DNA of 55,867 nucleotides from a virus: the IMG/VR virus record IMGVR_UViG_3300046642_000249, positions 1-55,867 of that record; one strand, written 5' to 3'. The translations under genes and the position numbers were made by a program. Positions 28,999 to 38,473 of the stretch are shown here, piece by piece (position 1 is the stretch's first letter; the number at the start of each line of letters is the position of its first letter). The notes beneath the pieces were generated by a model. That model was not told where the DNA came from. It made no database searches and saw nothing but the letters and a program-made list of their open reading frames with translations.

Positions 28999-29195
28999 TA
29001 GGGCATCAACGTGAACATGAAGAAGGCGGTCATCGAGCCGCCGCCTCCCGACGTCGGGAGCAGGAAGTCAGCCGTCTGACCCTTGAACCAATATTTCTGG
29101 GAGCCGGGATCGGGAGGCGAGGACGACTTCTGCACGCCATCGAACGTCTGCCCCTTGAACCAGTATTTCTGATCGCCGCCAGCTTGGATGGGCAT
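28998..29195 (-). CDS. Small protein with two QKYWFKGQT motifs
   Basis: A 65-residue protein from ATG 29195 (TAATG overlap with the gene upstream). The nonapeptide QKYWFKGQT occurs twice, separated by a Ser/Pro/Gly linker; the C-terminus is hydrophobic (AFFMFTLMP). Repeats of this YWF(K)GQ type are found in small proteins of phage fibre modules. Function unknown, possibly a fibre-binding peptide. The start at 29210 is possible but overlaps more. Confidence 0.55.
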   Translation of the reverse strand: MPIQAGGDQKYWFKGQTFDGVQKSSSPPDPGSQKYWFKGQTADFLLPTSGGGGSMTAFFMFTLMP

Positions 29196-31759
29196 TATGT
29201 GGGGGTCCACTCAGCGACGAAGAAGTTGCCAGCCGTACCGACGCCCTCGACGACGAACTCCATCACACCGGCAGCGGAAGCTGCGGCCGTCGTGCCGTTG
29301 ACGTTCTCCCACGCGCTGGCGCCTCCAGTCATGATGCCGATCTGTACGTCAGACGTAATACCTATCGCTGGGTTTGCGAGGAGGAGCAGCCGAGGAGCCG
29401 TCGCTCCGTTGTAGCTGCCGTCCTTCTGGCAGTAGACGCTCATCGTGACGGTCGCGCCACTCGCTACCGCTACGCGCTTCGGAGACGAACGCAGGGTCGA
29501 GTTGGCCAGCGTGATCGTCGGCGTGAGCTTCTCCGAGAACCCGCTGGTGTGCGTGGTGCCCGTCTCGTAGGCGTCCGTGCCGATGCCGAAGTACTGCTTC
29601 GAGTGCGCGACGGTCCCGCTGATCTGCTGCTGGGCGATGAAGCTACCGGGGATGATCGTGCCCGTCGTCGAGGTCTTTGTCGCGGAGCTGAGCGTCGTGT
29701 TCACGAGTGTGACGTGCGCCACCGTGGCGCCGACAGACGCGAGGTTGAGATCCACGGTTGAATGAGTGGTTTTCGTGCCGCCGCCCGCACCGAACGTGCA
29801 GTTGCGGATCTCGTATTCGACCATGCCGTTGTTCGGTGAGCTGATCGTCAGGCCGTTCGCTGTGGAGAACGACGTATCGCCAGCAATCGTACACGTATCG
29901 AACACTCCGGCGAACAGCGCCACCATGATGACGTTCGTCGTCGTGTTGCCGAAGAAGACACAGTTCAAGAAGGTGACGTTCAGCATCCGCGCCGCGTTCG
30001 AGCAGTTGATCCCCGAGGAGCCTTGACGCCACACCGTGACCCCGTTGATCGTCTGGTTGAACGCGTCTGCGCCGAACGAGATCGTGCCGCCACCCGAGTG
30101 AACCACCGTGTTGTCGATGAGGCCGGGAGTGATCGAGACGTTCGATTCGCTGATGTTGAAGGGGGCTGAGCCCGCGACGATGCGGTTCCCGCTCCCGACT
30201 GCGCCGCCGGAGTCGTTGAACTGGATGCCCGAGCCGTTCGGCACGATGCAGATGTTGTTGCTGATCTGCCAGACGGTGTTCGTGGTCGCCGCCATCACGA
30301 TGGCTGGACCTGCGCCCGACCCCACACCAACCACGAGGTTGCTGTTGAAGGTCATCGTCGAGCCGCCACTGGTCGTCGGGAAGTTGATCGCGTTGTTGCC
30401 CGAGGCGCCGTAGTCGCGGAACGAACAGAACTGGATGTCGAACACCGAGGAGGTGCCGTAGGAGCCGCCCGCTCCGGCTGAGATACCCGCACCAGACGCG
30501 CCCGCAATGTAGCGCCAGCTGGTCCAGCGCATAGTGACGCTGCACGCCGTCGAGGGAGAGTTCGCGAGGATCTCGAAGTCCGTGAATCGTGCGCTGTTGT
30601 TCGAGCGGAACTGCACGTTGCGCGTGATGAGTGCAACTTCCGCGACGACACCATTCGATCCGCCGTGTGCGTTCGTGAGGCCCGCCGAGATCGAGAGCGT
30701 GCCGGTCGTATCGGTCGCGTTCAGGATGCGCTCTTCCGATTGGGTTGGGGTACGGGTGGTCGCTGCGATGGCAATTTCGTCCGTATTCAACCAGCCAGTG
30801 ATGCGGTCGCACACGAGAGAGGTCGCGGCAGCTGCGGCATCCGCGTTCAGCAGCGCATAGTAGGAGTTGTTCGCCGCCGTCCGCGAGAGCCCCTCCGTGT
30901 CCCACGTTGCGCCGCCCGTGACGCCCACGCGCGAATCCAGCGATGTCGTCATCACGAACTCGACGATGGCCGAGCTGTTGCGCGGAATCTCGGCGCCGTT
31001 CGAGCCCATCGTGTAGGTGCCGCCCGAGTAGACGACGATGTGGCCGGTCAGCGAGAGGAAGTAGTTGGTGGATGCGGTCGTGCCCCATGTGAGCGTGCCG
31101 CCCTTCCCAATCGCGATAGCCGCCCAGACGAAGTTGCCACGCGTGGTCGAGAGGTTCGTGGTGTTGCCGAACGTCGTCGCAGCAGTGTTGTCCATCGTCA
31201 CCGTGCGGTTGGTGCCGACGCCCGCAGCTGTCAGCTCGCGGGTGATGAGCATGCGGTCGCCAGCAGCGGGGGCTGCCGTGCCAGTCGTCCGCACGTATCG
31301 GGACCAGTTGGCGCCGGTGCCGTTCGTCCACAGGGACACCGCAGTCGTCGTCGCAGACACGTTGACGCGAATCAGATAGCTGTCGGTGCCGTTAGGCGTG
31401 ACGGTCGAGCCGTTGAACTTGAAGCAATACCAGCCGCCGTCCTTGTTCGTGGTATCGCAGGGGTCGAGGTCGCTGACGTTGACCGTGATCGAGAGGGCGT
31501 TCGTCGCGGTCGTGCTGTTACGCAGGACCACCGTCATCGTGTTCGACGGGGAGCCTGTCGCACGCGAGGCCAGCTTCAGGTAGACAGCGTCGATGGCGGT
31601 GGCAGCGGGAACGAATGTCGCAGAGTCCTGCGTGGCGACCGTGAGGGCCGTTGAACCCGCTTCACTATCGAGGATGGCGAGCGCCACGGTCGAACAAACG
31701 CCCCACGTCGATGCGGACGTGAAGTTGCCGGTCGCAATCGAGCCGAGGATGTTAGCCAT
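29195..31759 (-). CDS. Large beta-helix tail-spike-like protein
   Basis: An 854-residue protein. The N-terminal 180 residues form a carbohydrate-binding-like beta sandwich (ATAIDAVYLKLASRATGSPSNT). The centre has many short strands with N/S/T ladders (NNICIVPNGSGIQFNDSGG, NVIMVALFAGVFDTCTI), as in right-handed parallel beta helices. The C-terminal part is a second sandwich (SPKRVAVASGATVTMSVYC). This is the layout of tail spikes that bind or cut surface glycans. Catalytic residues cannot be assigned by eye. Confidence 0.6.
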   Translation of the reverse strand: MANILGSIATGNFTSASTWGVCSTVALAILDSEAGSTALTVATQDSATFVPAATAIDAVYLKLASRATGSPSNTMTVVLRNSTTATNALSITVNVSDLDPCDTTNKDGGWYCFKFNGSTVTPNGTDSYLIRVNVSATTTAVSLWTNGTGANWSRYVRTTGTAAPAAGDRMLITRELTAAGVGTNRTVTMDNTAATTFGNTTNLSTTRGNFVWAAIAIGKGGTLTWGTTASTNYFLSLTGHIVVYSGGTYTMGSNGAEIPRNSSAIVEFVMTTSLDSRVGVTGGATWDTEGLSRTAANNSYYALLNADAAAAATSLVCDRITGWLNTDEIAIAATTRTPTQSEERILNATDTTGTLSISAGLTNAHGGSNGVVAEVALITRNVQFRSNNSARFTDFEILANSPSTACSVTMRWTSWRYIAGASGAGISAGAGGSYGTSSVFDIQFCSFRDYGASGNNAINFPTTSGGSTMTFNSNLVVGVGSGAGPAIVMAATTNTVWQISNNICIVPNGSGIQFNDSGGAVGSGNRIVAGSAPFNISESNVSITPGLIDNTVVHSGGGTISFGADAFNQTINGVTVWRQGSSGINCSNAARMLNVTFLNCVFFGNTTTNVIMVALFAGVFDTCTIAGDTSFSTANGLTISSPNNGMVEYEIRNCTFGAGGGTKTTHSTVDLNLASVGATVAHVTLVNTTLSSATKTSTTGTIIPGSFIAQQQISGTVAHSKQYFGIGTDAYETGTTHTSGFSEKLTPTITLANSTLRSSPKRVAVASGATVTMSVYCQKDGSYNGATAPRLLLLANPAIGITSDVQIGIMTGGASAWENVNGTTAAASAAGVMEFVVEGVGTAGNFFVAEWTPT

Positions 31760-32640
31760 TAGGCGAACGCCTGTGCGAAGGCCCCGAGGTAGTTCGAGCC
31801 GTCGTAGAAGAAGGAGAGGACGTCAGTCTTGGAGGCGCCCGTCGAGATGACGGGAGCCACGCCACCGGGCCATTTGACTGTTCCGGGCCACGTCGCGGCG
31901 AACGATCCGGCGCCCGTGTAGACCACCAGCACAAGGCGGAAGCCAGAGGTCGGGTTCGAGAAGGTGAACGTGCAGTTGCCCGTCATCGTCACCGAGTGTT
32001 CGTTGCCGATGGACCAGTCGATGGTGATGGCGGTGCTGGTGTTGCCGTCCGATACCAAGGGCGAGTAGTAGGTCTTGTTGAACGTCGCGCCAGCCGCTGC
32101 GATGGCCGCGTAGTTCGAGTCGTCGCCCAGCCGGAACTGCAGGATCGCGGCACTGGCTTTGAGCGCCGGATGGCCTGAGGTCGCCGCTTCGAGCGGAATG
32201 ACGCCCGTCAGGATCGGCGTCGTCAACGTCTTATTCGTGAGGATGTCCGTCGAGGTCTTCGCAACCAGCGTATCCGCGCCGCTCGGGATCGTGACCGTGC
32301 CACCATTCGAGATCGACGCGATGACCGGGAGCGTCAGGGTCTTGTTCGTCAGCACCTGTGCGCCTGTCAGCGTGACAACGGCCGACTCCGCGATCCCCGA
32401 GTCCTCGATCAGCTTACCTGTGGTGCCGTTGAAGCCTGCCAGATTGTGCGAGACAGCCGACGCAGGCCCCACGACGTTGCCGCCGACCGTGGTGGCCGAG
32501 TAGCTGTCCCATGTCGTGCCGTTTGACCGCTCGGTGACCAACTCGTCAGTGACGAAATAGAGCGAGCCGGTCGATACGGTGTTGGCTGCGGGCTGTGCGC
32601 TCCGCAACCCGCGCGCGATAGCGACTGACAGAATACTCAT
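31759..32640 (-). CDS. Tail-fibre-like protein with LTNKTLT repeats
   Basis: A 293-residue protein. Residues 90-150 carry repeats VLTNKTLTLPV and ILTNKTLTTPIL, the well-known shaft repeat of phage fibres. The N-terminus (GSLYFVTDELVTERSNGTTWDSYS) resembles hub or adaptor domains. A C-terminal beta domain (SVTMTGNCTFTFSNPTSG ... FFYDGSNYLGAFAQ) is shared with many fibre tips. Likely part of the host-recognition complex. Confidence 0.65.
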   Translation of the reverse strand: MSILSVAIARGLRSAQPAANTVSTGSLYFVTDELVTERSNGTTWDSYSATTVGGNVVGPASAVSHNLAGFNGTTGKLIEDSGIAESAVVTLTGAQVLTNKTLTLPVIASISNGGTVTIPSGADTLVAKTSTDILTNKTLTTPILTGVIPLEAATSGHPALKASAAILQFRLGDDSNYAAIAAAGATFNKTYYSPLVSDGNTSTAITIDWSIGNEHSVTMTGNCTFTFSNPTSGFRLVLVVYTGAGSFAATWPGTVKWPGGVAPVISTGASKTDVLSFFYDGSNYLGAFAQAFA

Positions 32641-33113
32641 GGCACGTTCATCCAGATGACATCGCCAAAGCTGTCGAAGATCAGCTCCGGTTCAATTGAG
32701 TCGCCGTTCGTGAGGAGGGTCCACGCGAGGGTTGAGCCGCTGCCAGAGCCTGCTGGACCTTGCGGGCCGGGAGGCCCCATCGGGCCACGATCCCCTTGGG
32801 TGCTCCGTCCCCCGCCGCCAGCTCGCGCGGCACTTGCTACGGCTGGAATGTCTACCTGTAGTATTTTACCACTCATCAGGAGCCCCGGCCCCAGATTGAT
32901 CTGTTCGGCGGCTCCGTGGCCTTCGCCAGCGCCCCGTCCGAGCAGGGTAGACTCATCGATCTTCGGGAGGGCCGACTCAGGCAGGTTCCCACTGATCTCG
33001 GTCAGGTCGATGGGCAGGTTGAGCTGCTGCTCGATCTGGTCGAGGTCGTCCTTCAGGAAGCCACGAATGGTTTCCCACGAGCCGCCAAGCTCCTTACGGA
33101 GAATCAGCGACAC
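32637..33113 (-). CDS. Fibre-attachment protein with collagen-like repeat
   Basis: A 158-residue protein. A helical N-terminus (RKELGGSWETIRGFLKDDLDQIEQQLNLP) probably trimerises. A middle segment (INLGPGLLMSGKILQVD) is typical of fibre connectors, then come about five Gly-X-Y triplets (GDRGPMGPPGPQGPAGSG), and a short beta end. Collagen-like stretches in phage fibres form triple helices. ATGA overlap with the downstream gene. Confidence 0.6.
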   Translation of the reverse strand: MSLILRKELGGSWETIRGFLKDDLDQIEQQLNLPIDLTEISGNLPESALPKIDESTLLGRGAGEGHGAAEQINLGPGLLMSGKILQVDIPAVASAARAGGGGRSTQGDRGPMGPPGPQGPAGSGSGSTLAWTLLTNGDSIEPELIFDSFGDVIWMNVP

Positions 33114-34519
33114 TAGCTATCCTCCCCGGCGCTACCGGCAGGGCCTTGCGTCGTGGGCGTCAGATCGAGCCTGTGGAGTGCCCACTGGCCCAGCGTCTGC
33201 CACGGTGGCGAGCTGGTCAGGATGACGATCACGTCGCGCGGGGTCACGTAGAGGAACGAGAGCGGGGTGACGCAGACGCCTCCGTCTGGGTTCGTCACGA
33301 CGATGGTAGCCGCGCCAGCTGCGTGAGCGGGCGTCACACATCGAATCTCTGCGCTGCTGATCCACACGACGGCCGTGGCTGCCACGCCACCAAACGTGAC
33401 CGTGCAACCCGGCTGGAACAAGGAGCCGCCAATCGTCACGAGCGTGCCTCCCTTGGTCGTGCCGCTGGAGGTGCCGAGCGTGTTGCGGACGAGGAGCTGG
33501 ATCGGGGGCGGTGGAGGCATATCTGAATACTCGTAGCTAAGGGGCAGCGTGCAGATGCCGCCGTCCGGGTTGGTGACGACGATGTTGACGGAGCCTGCCG
33601 CGTGTGCGGGTGGCTTGCACGTCAGGTGCGAACTGTTCACCCACACGACGCTCGTCGCGGGCGTGCCATCGAAGGTGATGGTCGGGGTGGCGACGAAGTA
33701 GCGGCCGATGATCGTCACCGTGTTCCCGCCAGCCGTAGGACCGAAGTCCAGATGGACGCTATACTGTTCGGGGTCTGGACCGGGGATGAACGTGTAGCTC
33801 AGCGGGAGCGTGCAGACCTGAGCGTCGGGGTTCGTCACCACGACGTTGAACGCGCCGCCAACATGCGCCGGAGTGACACAGGTCAGGGTGGTCGAGTTCA
33901 CGAACACGACGCTGGTGCAGGCGGTGCCGCCGATCTTGACGGTCGGCGTAGCGACGAAGTTGGCTCCCGTGATCGTGACGGGCGTGCCCCCCGCTGCAGT
34001 CCCTGAAGACGGCGTGATCGAGAGCTGTGTCGGCGCGGGCAGCACATCGGGCGTCAGGTAGGTCCCCGTGATCGACAGCGTCGTCACCGAGATGCTGTTC
34101 AGGTAGCCGGGGTCGCCCTCATTGGTGAAGTTCCAGACCCAGCCGATGTCTGTGAGCGCGGCAAACGCGGCTCGACTCAGTGTGCCGACTACAGACCCTG
34201 TGGCCGAGTGATTGCCGAATCCCGAAGGCGTCGGTGCCCACGAGCCGCCACCGGGCGCCGTGACGACACCGTCCGTGACGCTGCCCGTCCCCGACATGAA
34301 CACGCTGAGATGGAGAACGATGCTGGTGAAGTCGTAGGCATCGAGCGGGATGCCTGTCATGTTGGGCGAGCCACCACCAGAGATCGAGCTAGAGGCTCCG
34401 GCGTCTGACTGACCGTCCCCTCGACACTGTGTGGGATCCGAGGTCGGCGTCCATGTCGTGCCGCCCCCCGGCGTCACCACACCGGAGACTGCCGCCGTAA
34501 ACGAATGCATCACAGGCAT
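33113..34519 (-). CDS. Tail protein with three IPT/TIG domains
   Basis: A 468-residue protein. The N-terminal 170 residues form a beta domain (GIPLDAYDFTSIVLHLSVFMSG). Three immunoglobulin-like IPT/TIG repeats follow (about 175-265, 265-355, 355-450). Each has the pattern GGTPVTITGANFVATPTVKI ... LTCVTPAHVGGAFNVVVTNP with high identity between repeats, implying recent duplication. Such domains decorate phage tails and bind glycans or other proteins. Confidence 0.7.
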   Translation of the reverse strand: MPVMHSFTAAVSGVVTPGGGTTWTPTSDPTQCRGDGQSDAGASSSISGGGSPNMTGIPLDAYDFTSIVLHLSVFMSGTGSVTDGVVTAPGGGSWAPTPSGFGNHSATGSVVGTLSRAAFAALTDIGWVWNFTNEGDPGYLNSISVTTLSITGTYLTPDVLPAPTQLSITPSSGTAAGGTPVTITGANFVATPTVKIGGTACTSVVFVNSTTLTCVTPAHVGGAFNVVVTNPDAQVCTLPLSYTFIPGPDPEQYSVHLDFGPTAGGNTVTIIGRYFVATPTITFDGTPATSVVWVNSSHLTCKPPAHAAGSVNIVVTNPDGGICTLPLSYEYSDMPPPPPIQLLVRNTLGTSSGTTKGGTLVTIGGSLFQPGCTVTFGGVAATAVVWISSAEIRCVTPAHAAGAATIVVTNPDGGVCVTPLSFLYVTPRDVIVILTSSPPWQTLGQWALHRLDLTPTTQGPAGSAGEDS

Positions 34520-34521
34520 CG

Positions 34522-36483
34522 TTACACCGGATCTGAGAATTGGATCGACATGGCTACGGACTCGCTGAGCACGAGGCCGTCTTGCTGCTTGATCACGAAG
34601 GGCTCGTTGAGGGACGAGCTATCAAGCGGCACATCGATATATTGAGTCTCCTTGCCGAAGTCCTTGATGAGCGAGACGCGCACCGAGGTGCCGGGGTTGG
34701 CGCTCGCGAGGAGGCCGGTCGCCATGGTGCCCCAGAGGACGCGCAGGCCCGCGAGCATCATGGGTGCAGAGGTGATGCTGGCGTGGTAGGCGGTTCCGGC
34801 GTCGTCAGTGACCGTCTCACTATCGCATCGCTGGATGAAGTCGGGCGTGCCGAGGCCAATGAACGGGCGCTTCCGCACCGTCGTGATGCCGTCCACGACG
34901 TTCGACTCGGTCCACATGCCGACCGAATAGATCTCGGTGATGCGGCCCGTGGCGGTCGTCCATCCGCGCGAGACTTGCGCCTCACCCGCGTTCTGCAGCT
35001 CCGTGACTTGCGATATGATCTTATAGTTCGGAGAGGTGTTGTTCTCGTTCGCCACCCACCAATGCGCCTGCCGCTTGTACGGGTAATAGACGCCCCGCGC
35101 GATGATCTTCGACGCGCTCATGTTGACGCGGTTCCACGTCTTACGGATGCCGACGATGGTCCGCAATCCGGCCGAGCTGATCATCGACGGACCCTGCAGC
35201 GGGTCGAGGAAGAAGATCGCGGGACCGCCGTTCTCGTCGGCTCCGTCAAAGATGGAACCCGCAATGGCGCCCCGAACCGTGCTCATCGTCATCGGCAGGT
35301 AGGCCTGTGTAACCCTCTGTGATCGAGTGAGCTTGTAGATTCGCGACCACTTGAACACATACCACGAGCCTGCAATGGCCGTGGACATGCCGGTGATGCC
35401 CCCGCCGCTGTAGTTGTCCAGCGACAGTGTGGACACGATGGGCTCGCCGCCGGTCGTCGAGATGGGAATGCGCTCGTCGTTGCCGATGCCGGGGTCGTTT
35501 GAAACCGGCGTCCACGACACATCGGACATCTGTGTGACATCGGTCCAGTGGCCTCCGAGGACGACCCGGTCGCCGTCCACGCTCACGTACTTGGCGTTCA
35601 CGGGTGGGATGTAGGAGCCAATCGCATCGCTGAGCGGGCCCGCGTCCGAGAAGCTGATCGGGTTCGATTGGGTGTCGTCGTAGGTGGTCGTCGCGGCCAG
35701 CACATGCGCGAGCACGTAGAAGTCGCCTTCCGCACCATTCATCGAGCCTTCAACGACCCAGTAGTTGTATTGTTCGTTCGTCGGCAGCGTCGGGCGCGTC
35801 ACGCGGATCCCGGCGCCTGTTCCGCTCGGCGTAATGGTCGCAGTCGTGGAGGGCTCGCTCAGCAGCAGCTCTTGTGACGAGCCATTCAACAGGGCCAGCC
35901 GAATCCGATACCAGCGTTGTGTCGTCGAGATCGTGCCGACGCCTTCATTCGCCACGGTTGGCGGATTGGGCTGCGGGAGTCCCACACGGCGAATCGTCGG
36001 CGCTCCGAGGTTCGGATCCCACACATGCAACCGGTCCTGCGAGACGCTGTTCGGGTAGGAGATGAACAGGAGCCCGTGTGGATTCAGCGAGGCGGGACCA
36101 GCCTGCGTCGTAACGTCGTAGATGTTGGGGGACGCCGGATTGATCGCATCCACGATGCTCGGGATGCTCCATGTGCCGGTCGTGTCGTTGCGCGCGAAGG
36201 CTGCGGACGTGCCGGGGGTCGCGCCGAGCGCCCACTTCTCAGTCAGCACGACGTTGTTATCAGGGAACCACTCGCTCAGGTGGACGATCTGGGTGTACGT
36301 CGTGAGCCCGGAACTGGTCAGCGAGAAGGGCTCGCAGCCGTAGCGGCGCTCTCCCAGCGTCGACCAGAAGAACTCGACGTTGTTCGCCTCCAGACACATG
36401 TCCTTCGCGAGCTGGGTGACGGGCGTAATGTCATCCAGTCCACCACGCAAGGAGGCGAGTGAGACGTCCGGTGACGGCGCCAT
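34522..36483 (-). CDS. Large tail protein (nozzle/gp12-like position)
   Basis: A 653-residue protein beginning MAPSPDVSLASLRGGLDDITPVTQLAKDMCLEANNVEFFWSTLGERRYG, a start common in podovirus tail-tube B/nozzle-like proteins. It contains beta-propeller-like strands with Trp/Tyr (YWVVEGSMNGAEGDFYVLAHV). It directly follows the connector-like gene at 36483. The gene order connector then large beta protein matches T7 gp11-gp12 or P22-like tails; assignment rests on order and composition. Confidence 0.6.
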   Translation of the reverse strand: MAPSPDVSLASLRGGLDDITPVTQLAKDMCLEANNVEFFWSTLGERRYGCEPFSLTSSGLTTYTQIVHLSEWFPDNNVVLTEKWALGATPGTSAAFARNDTTGTWSIPSIVDAINPASPNIYDVTTQAGPASLNPHGLLFISYPNSVSQDRLHVWDPNLGAPTIRRVGLPQPNPPTVANEGVGTISTTQRWYRIRLALLNGSSQELLLSEPSTTATITPSGTGAGIRVTRPTLPTNEQYNYWVVEGSMNGAEGDFYVLAHVLAATTTYDDTQSNPISFSDAGPLSDAIGSYIPPVNAKYVSVDGDRVVLGGHWTDVTQMSDVSWTPVSNDPGIGNDERIPISTTGGEPIVSTLSLDNYSGGGITGMSTAIAGSWYVFKWSRIYKLTRSQRVTQAYLPMTMSTVRGAIAGSIFDGADENGGPAIFFLDPLQGPSMISSAGLRTIVGIRKTWNRVNMSASKIIARGVYYPYKRQAHWWVANENNTSPNYKIISQVTELQNAGEAQVSRGWTTATGRITEIYSVGMWTESNVVDGITTVRKRPFIGLGTPDFIQRCDSETVTDDAGTAYHASITSAPMMLAGLRVLWGTMATGLLASANPGTSVRVSLIKDFGKETQYIDVPLDSSSLNEPFVIKQQDGLVLSESVAMSIQFSDPV

Positions 36484-37142
36484 TACAGCAACCTGTTAAC
36501 GACGAGTGTGCCGGGAGCCGTGCGGCCCTGATAGATGTCCTGATAGGCCGATTTGGCGAGGAACAGTCGAAGCTCGCTGCAGCGCCGGTCGTACTTCGCT
36601 TCCATCTTCATCGCCATGTCGGGCTTCTCTTGCTTGTCGTACTCGATGGCCATACCGAGGTACATGAGGGTGTCGTGGTAGGCTTCTGCGAAGTTCGGGA
36701 CGTCCGCGCCGTTGAGCGTGGCCTTGAGCCCGATGACGTCCGCTTCGAGCGTGTAGGGCGCCGAGGCTGTCGAGTCGAGCATCACGGTGACGCGATCCGC
36801 GTAGCTCTGGTAGATGCAGTAGTTCTGGGCCGGATCCGTCCCCGGAATCATGTTCCGCAGGACGGCCAGATCGACCTCCGTGAGCAGGTTCGGCTTCGGG
36901 TAGGCCGGGTTGAACACGCTCATCACCTTTTGGACCTTGATCGGGATTGGGCCAAACGTGAGAAGGTTCGAGCCTGCGACCGTCGTAGCTTCAGCAGTCG
37001 TTTGCGCGCTCTGCTGCATGCCCATGGACGTGCAGAGGTTCTTGTACGCCTCATTGACGCTCTCACCGATGCGGGTAATGGCCGTCGTGGACGTCAGGTT
37101 CAGGCGTCGAGCGACGAGCGAGACGATCTGGTCGAAGGTCAT
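36483..37142 (-). CDS. Head-to-tail adaptor/connector-like protein
   Basis: A 219-residue protein starting MTFDQIVSLVARRLNLTSTTAITRIGESVNEAYKNLC, the helix pair of gp4/gp11-like adaptors that bind below the portal. The middle contains beta strands (SNLLTFGPIPIKVQKVMSVFN) and the end is helical (EKPDMAMKMEAKYDRRCSELRLFLAKS). Overlaps the start of the large tail gene by TAATG. Role inferred from pattern and order. Confidence 0.65.
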   Translation of the reverse strand: MTFDQIVSLVARRLNLTSTTAITRIGESVNEAYKNLCTSMGMQQSAQTTAEATTVAGSNLLTFGPIPIKVQKVMSVFNPAYPKPNLLTEVDLAVLRNMIPGTDPAQNYCIYQSYADRVTVMLDSTASAPYTLEADVIGLKATLNGADVPNFAEAYHDTLMYLGMAIEYDKQEKPDMAMKMEAKYDRRCSELRLFLAKSAYQDIYQGRTAPGTLVVNRLL

Positions 37143-37586
37143 CTACTGATCCTGTAGGCCGTTGCCCTGTTCGTTATCTTCGTCCTGAGCGTTCTCGACG
37201 TCGGGGTTGGGCTCGCCCTTCTCCGCAGCCATGTGCGTGATCTGCATCTCCAGCGAGCGGTCGGGGCTCTTCGAGTGCATGTCGTGCGACTCGCGAATCG
37301 ACGTGACGTGCGCGTGAGCCGTGATCTTGTGTTTCGAGCCGATCTTCGGCATTTTCTTCATGCCGAGCTTCTTCATGCCTTCGTGGTCGAGATTGATGCG
37401 GAGGCCGTAGGGGTAGTCTTCACCCGGCGCGTGCGCCGGACTGACCTCACTCAGCTTGCCCGCCTTGGGCGCCTTCATCGGCTTCTTCTTCATGGACGCC
37501 ATCTTCGTCACGGCATCCTTCTCGCTCATCCCTGACGCGCGCATCATGCGGATGTGTTCCTGATCGGGGATCTTGATCTTCTTCAT
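37143..37586 (-). CDS. Conserved head/neck-module protein
   Basis: A 147-residue protein. N-terminal basic helices (RMMRASGMSEKDAVTKMASMKKKP) are followed by a small beta domain (GSKHKITAHAHVTSIRESHDMHSKSPDRSLEMQITHM). This last pattern (K-ITAHA-VTS ... R-LEMQIT-M) recurs in small proteins of phage capsid modules, some annotated as capsid staple proteins. Acidic disordered tail. Assignment as staple-like is tentative. Confidence 0.5.
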   Translation of the reverse strand: MKKIKIPDQEHIRMMRASGMSEKDAVTKMASMKKKPMKAPKAGKLSEVSPAHAPGEDYPYGLRINLDHEGMKKLGMKKMPKIGSKHKITAHAHVTSIRESHDMHSKSPDRSLEMQITHMAAEKGEPNPDVENAQDEDNEQGNGLQDQ

Positions 37587-37588
37587 GG

Positions 37589-37819
37589 CTATTTGTCCGA
37601 TAGCGCCCGGTGCGCCTCTATGCCGTTGACCTTCATGTTCGGGTACTTCGCCCGAACCTTCCGTCGAATGATCGCCTGCTCGGCGGGTGTGGCGTTGGCC
37701 GACGCTCTCGACAAGGCATCGCGGGCGTGCGCCTCGTCGTGAATCGGGTAACGCCCACCAGAGAGCGCAAACTCCTTGGCCGGGATCTTCTTACGCGCTT
37801 TCGCTGTGAGGACTGCCAT
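37589..37819 (-). CDS. DUF6582-like protein
   Basis: A 76-residue protein from ATG 37819. LTAKARKKIPAKEFALSGGRYPIHDEAHARDALSRAS then AEQAIIRRKVRAKYPNMKV matches the DUF6582 pattern (LTAKARKALPxSxFALPGxRYPIxDxAHARNALARV), which is widespread in phages and prophages and has no known function. Starting at 37849 would overlap the upstream gene, and the stop-to-start distance favours 37819. Confidence 0.7.
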   Translation of the reverse strand: MAVLTAKARKKIPAKEFALSGGRYPIHDEAHARDALSRASANATPAEQAIIRRKVRAKYPNMKVNGIEAHRALSDK

Positions 37820-37820
37820 G

Positions 37821-38006
37821 TTAGTACCCGTGCCCGCCGACCGACGCATCGGTTCCAGCGACCTTCTTGGCCTTTTTCTTCCGTTTGCCCTCGCCTGCGA
37901 CCTTGTAGGCGATAGCGACTGCTTGATCTTCGGGGTGGCCCGCCCGACGCAGCTCAGCGATGTTCCCGCTGATGATGTCTTTGCCTGAACCTTTCATAAG
38001 AGGCAT
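37821..38006 (-). CDS. Small lysine-rich DUF6496-like protein
   Basis: A 61-residue protein, [38 protein letters not shown] then a Lys-rich tail ([12 protein letters not shown]). The pattern S-K-IS-NI-xL---G-P--QAVAIA is common in small phage proteins near capsid genes. ATG 38006 is preferred, following AAAGGAT after the previous stop. Function unknown; the basic tail suggests DNA or capsid contact. Confidence 0.6.
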   Translation of the reverse strand: MPLMKGSGKDIISGNIAELRRAGHPEDQAVAIAYKVAGEGKRKKKAKKVAGTDASVGGHGY

Positions 38007-38010
38007 GTGC

Positions 38011-38469
38011 TTATCCTTTCGCGTGTGCATAGACCGCGAGCGTCGTGCCCCCGGCGTAAGTGCCCGTGGTGACGTATTTCAGTCGCAGACGATCTCCGAA
38101 GATGCCTTGGACGCAGGTATTGACGGTCAGTGTGCCGTCCGTAGGAGTCGCAGGCGCATACGCCGACACGGCGAAGGCGACCTCCGAGCTGATGGCCGCG
38201 ATCTTCGAGAGGGTCGCAGTCAGGAACTGGAACGCCATCATATCGACCCACGTCGTGCCTTGGTCGTAGGATGTCTGCACGTAGGCCGTGGCGTTCGTGC
38301 CGCCCGACCCATACACGAAGATCGCTTCGCACGCCAGATACTGCAGCCCGCCGAGCTTCGTGATGGGCGTTGTGGCAGTGGCGCTGATCGCTGTCGTGAT
38401 CGCGAGCGGGGTCGCCCCGAAAAACGAAATGAGCTGAGAGTTGACGTGGACGTTGCCGAATTTGGCCAT
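38011..38469 (-). CDS. Structural protein, tandem paralogue B
   Basis: A 152-residue protein, [17 protein letters not shown]..., all beta. Shared blocks with the upstream gene (38474-38959) include [62 protein letters not shown] and [36 protein letters not shown]. The two are clearly tandem duplicates. They lie between the capsid group and connectors and may be head decoration or fibre proteins. Confidence 0.65.
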   Translation of the reverse strand: MAKFGNVHVNSQLISFFGATPLAITTAISATATTPITKLGGLQYLACEAIFVYGSGGTNATAYVQTSYDQGTTWVDMMAFQFLTATLSKIAAISSEVAFAVSAYAPATPTDGTLTVNTCVQGIFGDRLRLKYVTTGTYAGGTTLAVYAHAKG

Positions 38470-38473
38470 CGGC

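Noticed and set aside
29195-34519. Diversity-generating retroelement acting on the fibres
   Set aside because: No reverse transcriptase gene and no template/variable repeat pair was noticed anywhere in the window.
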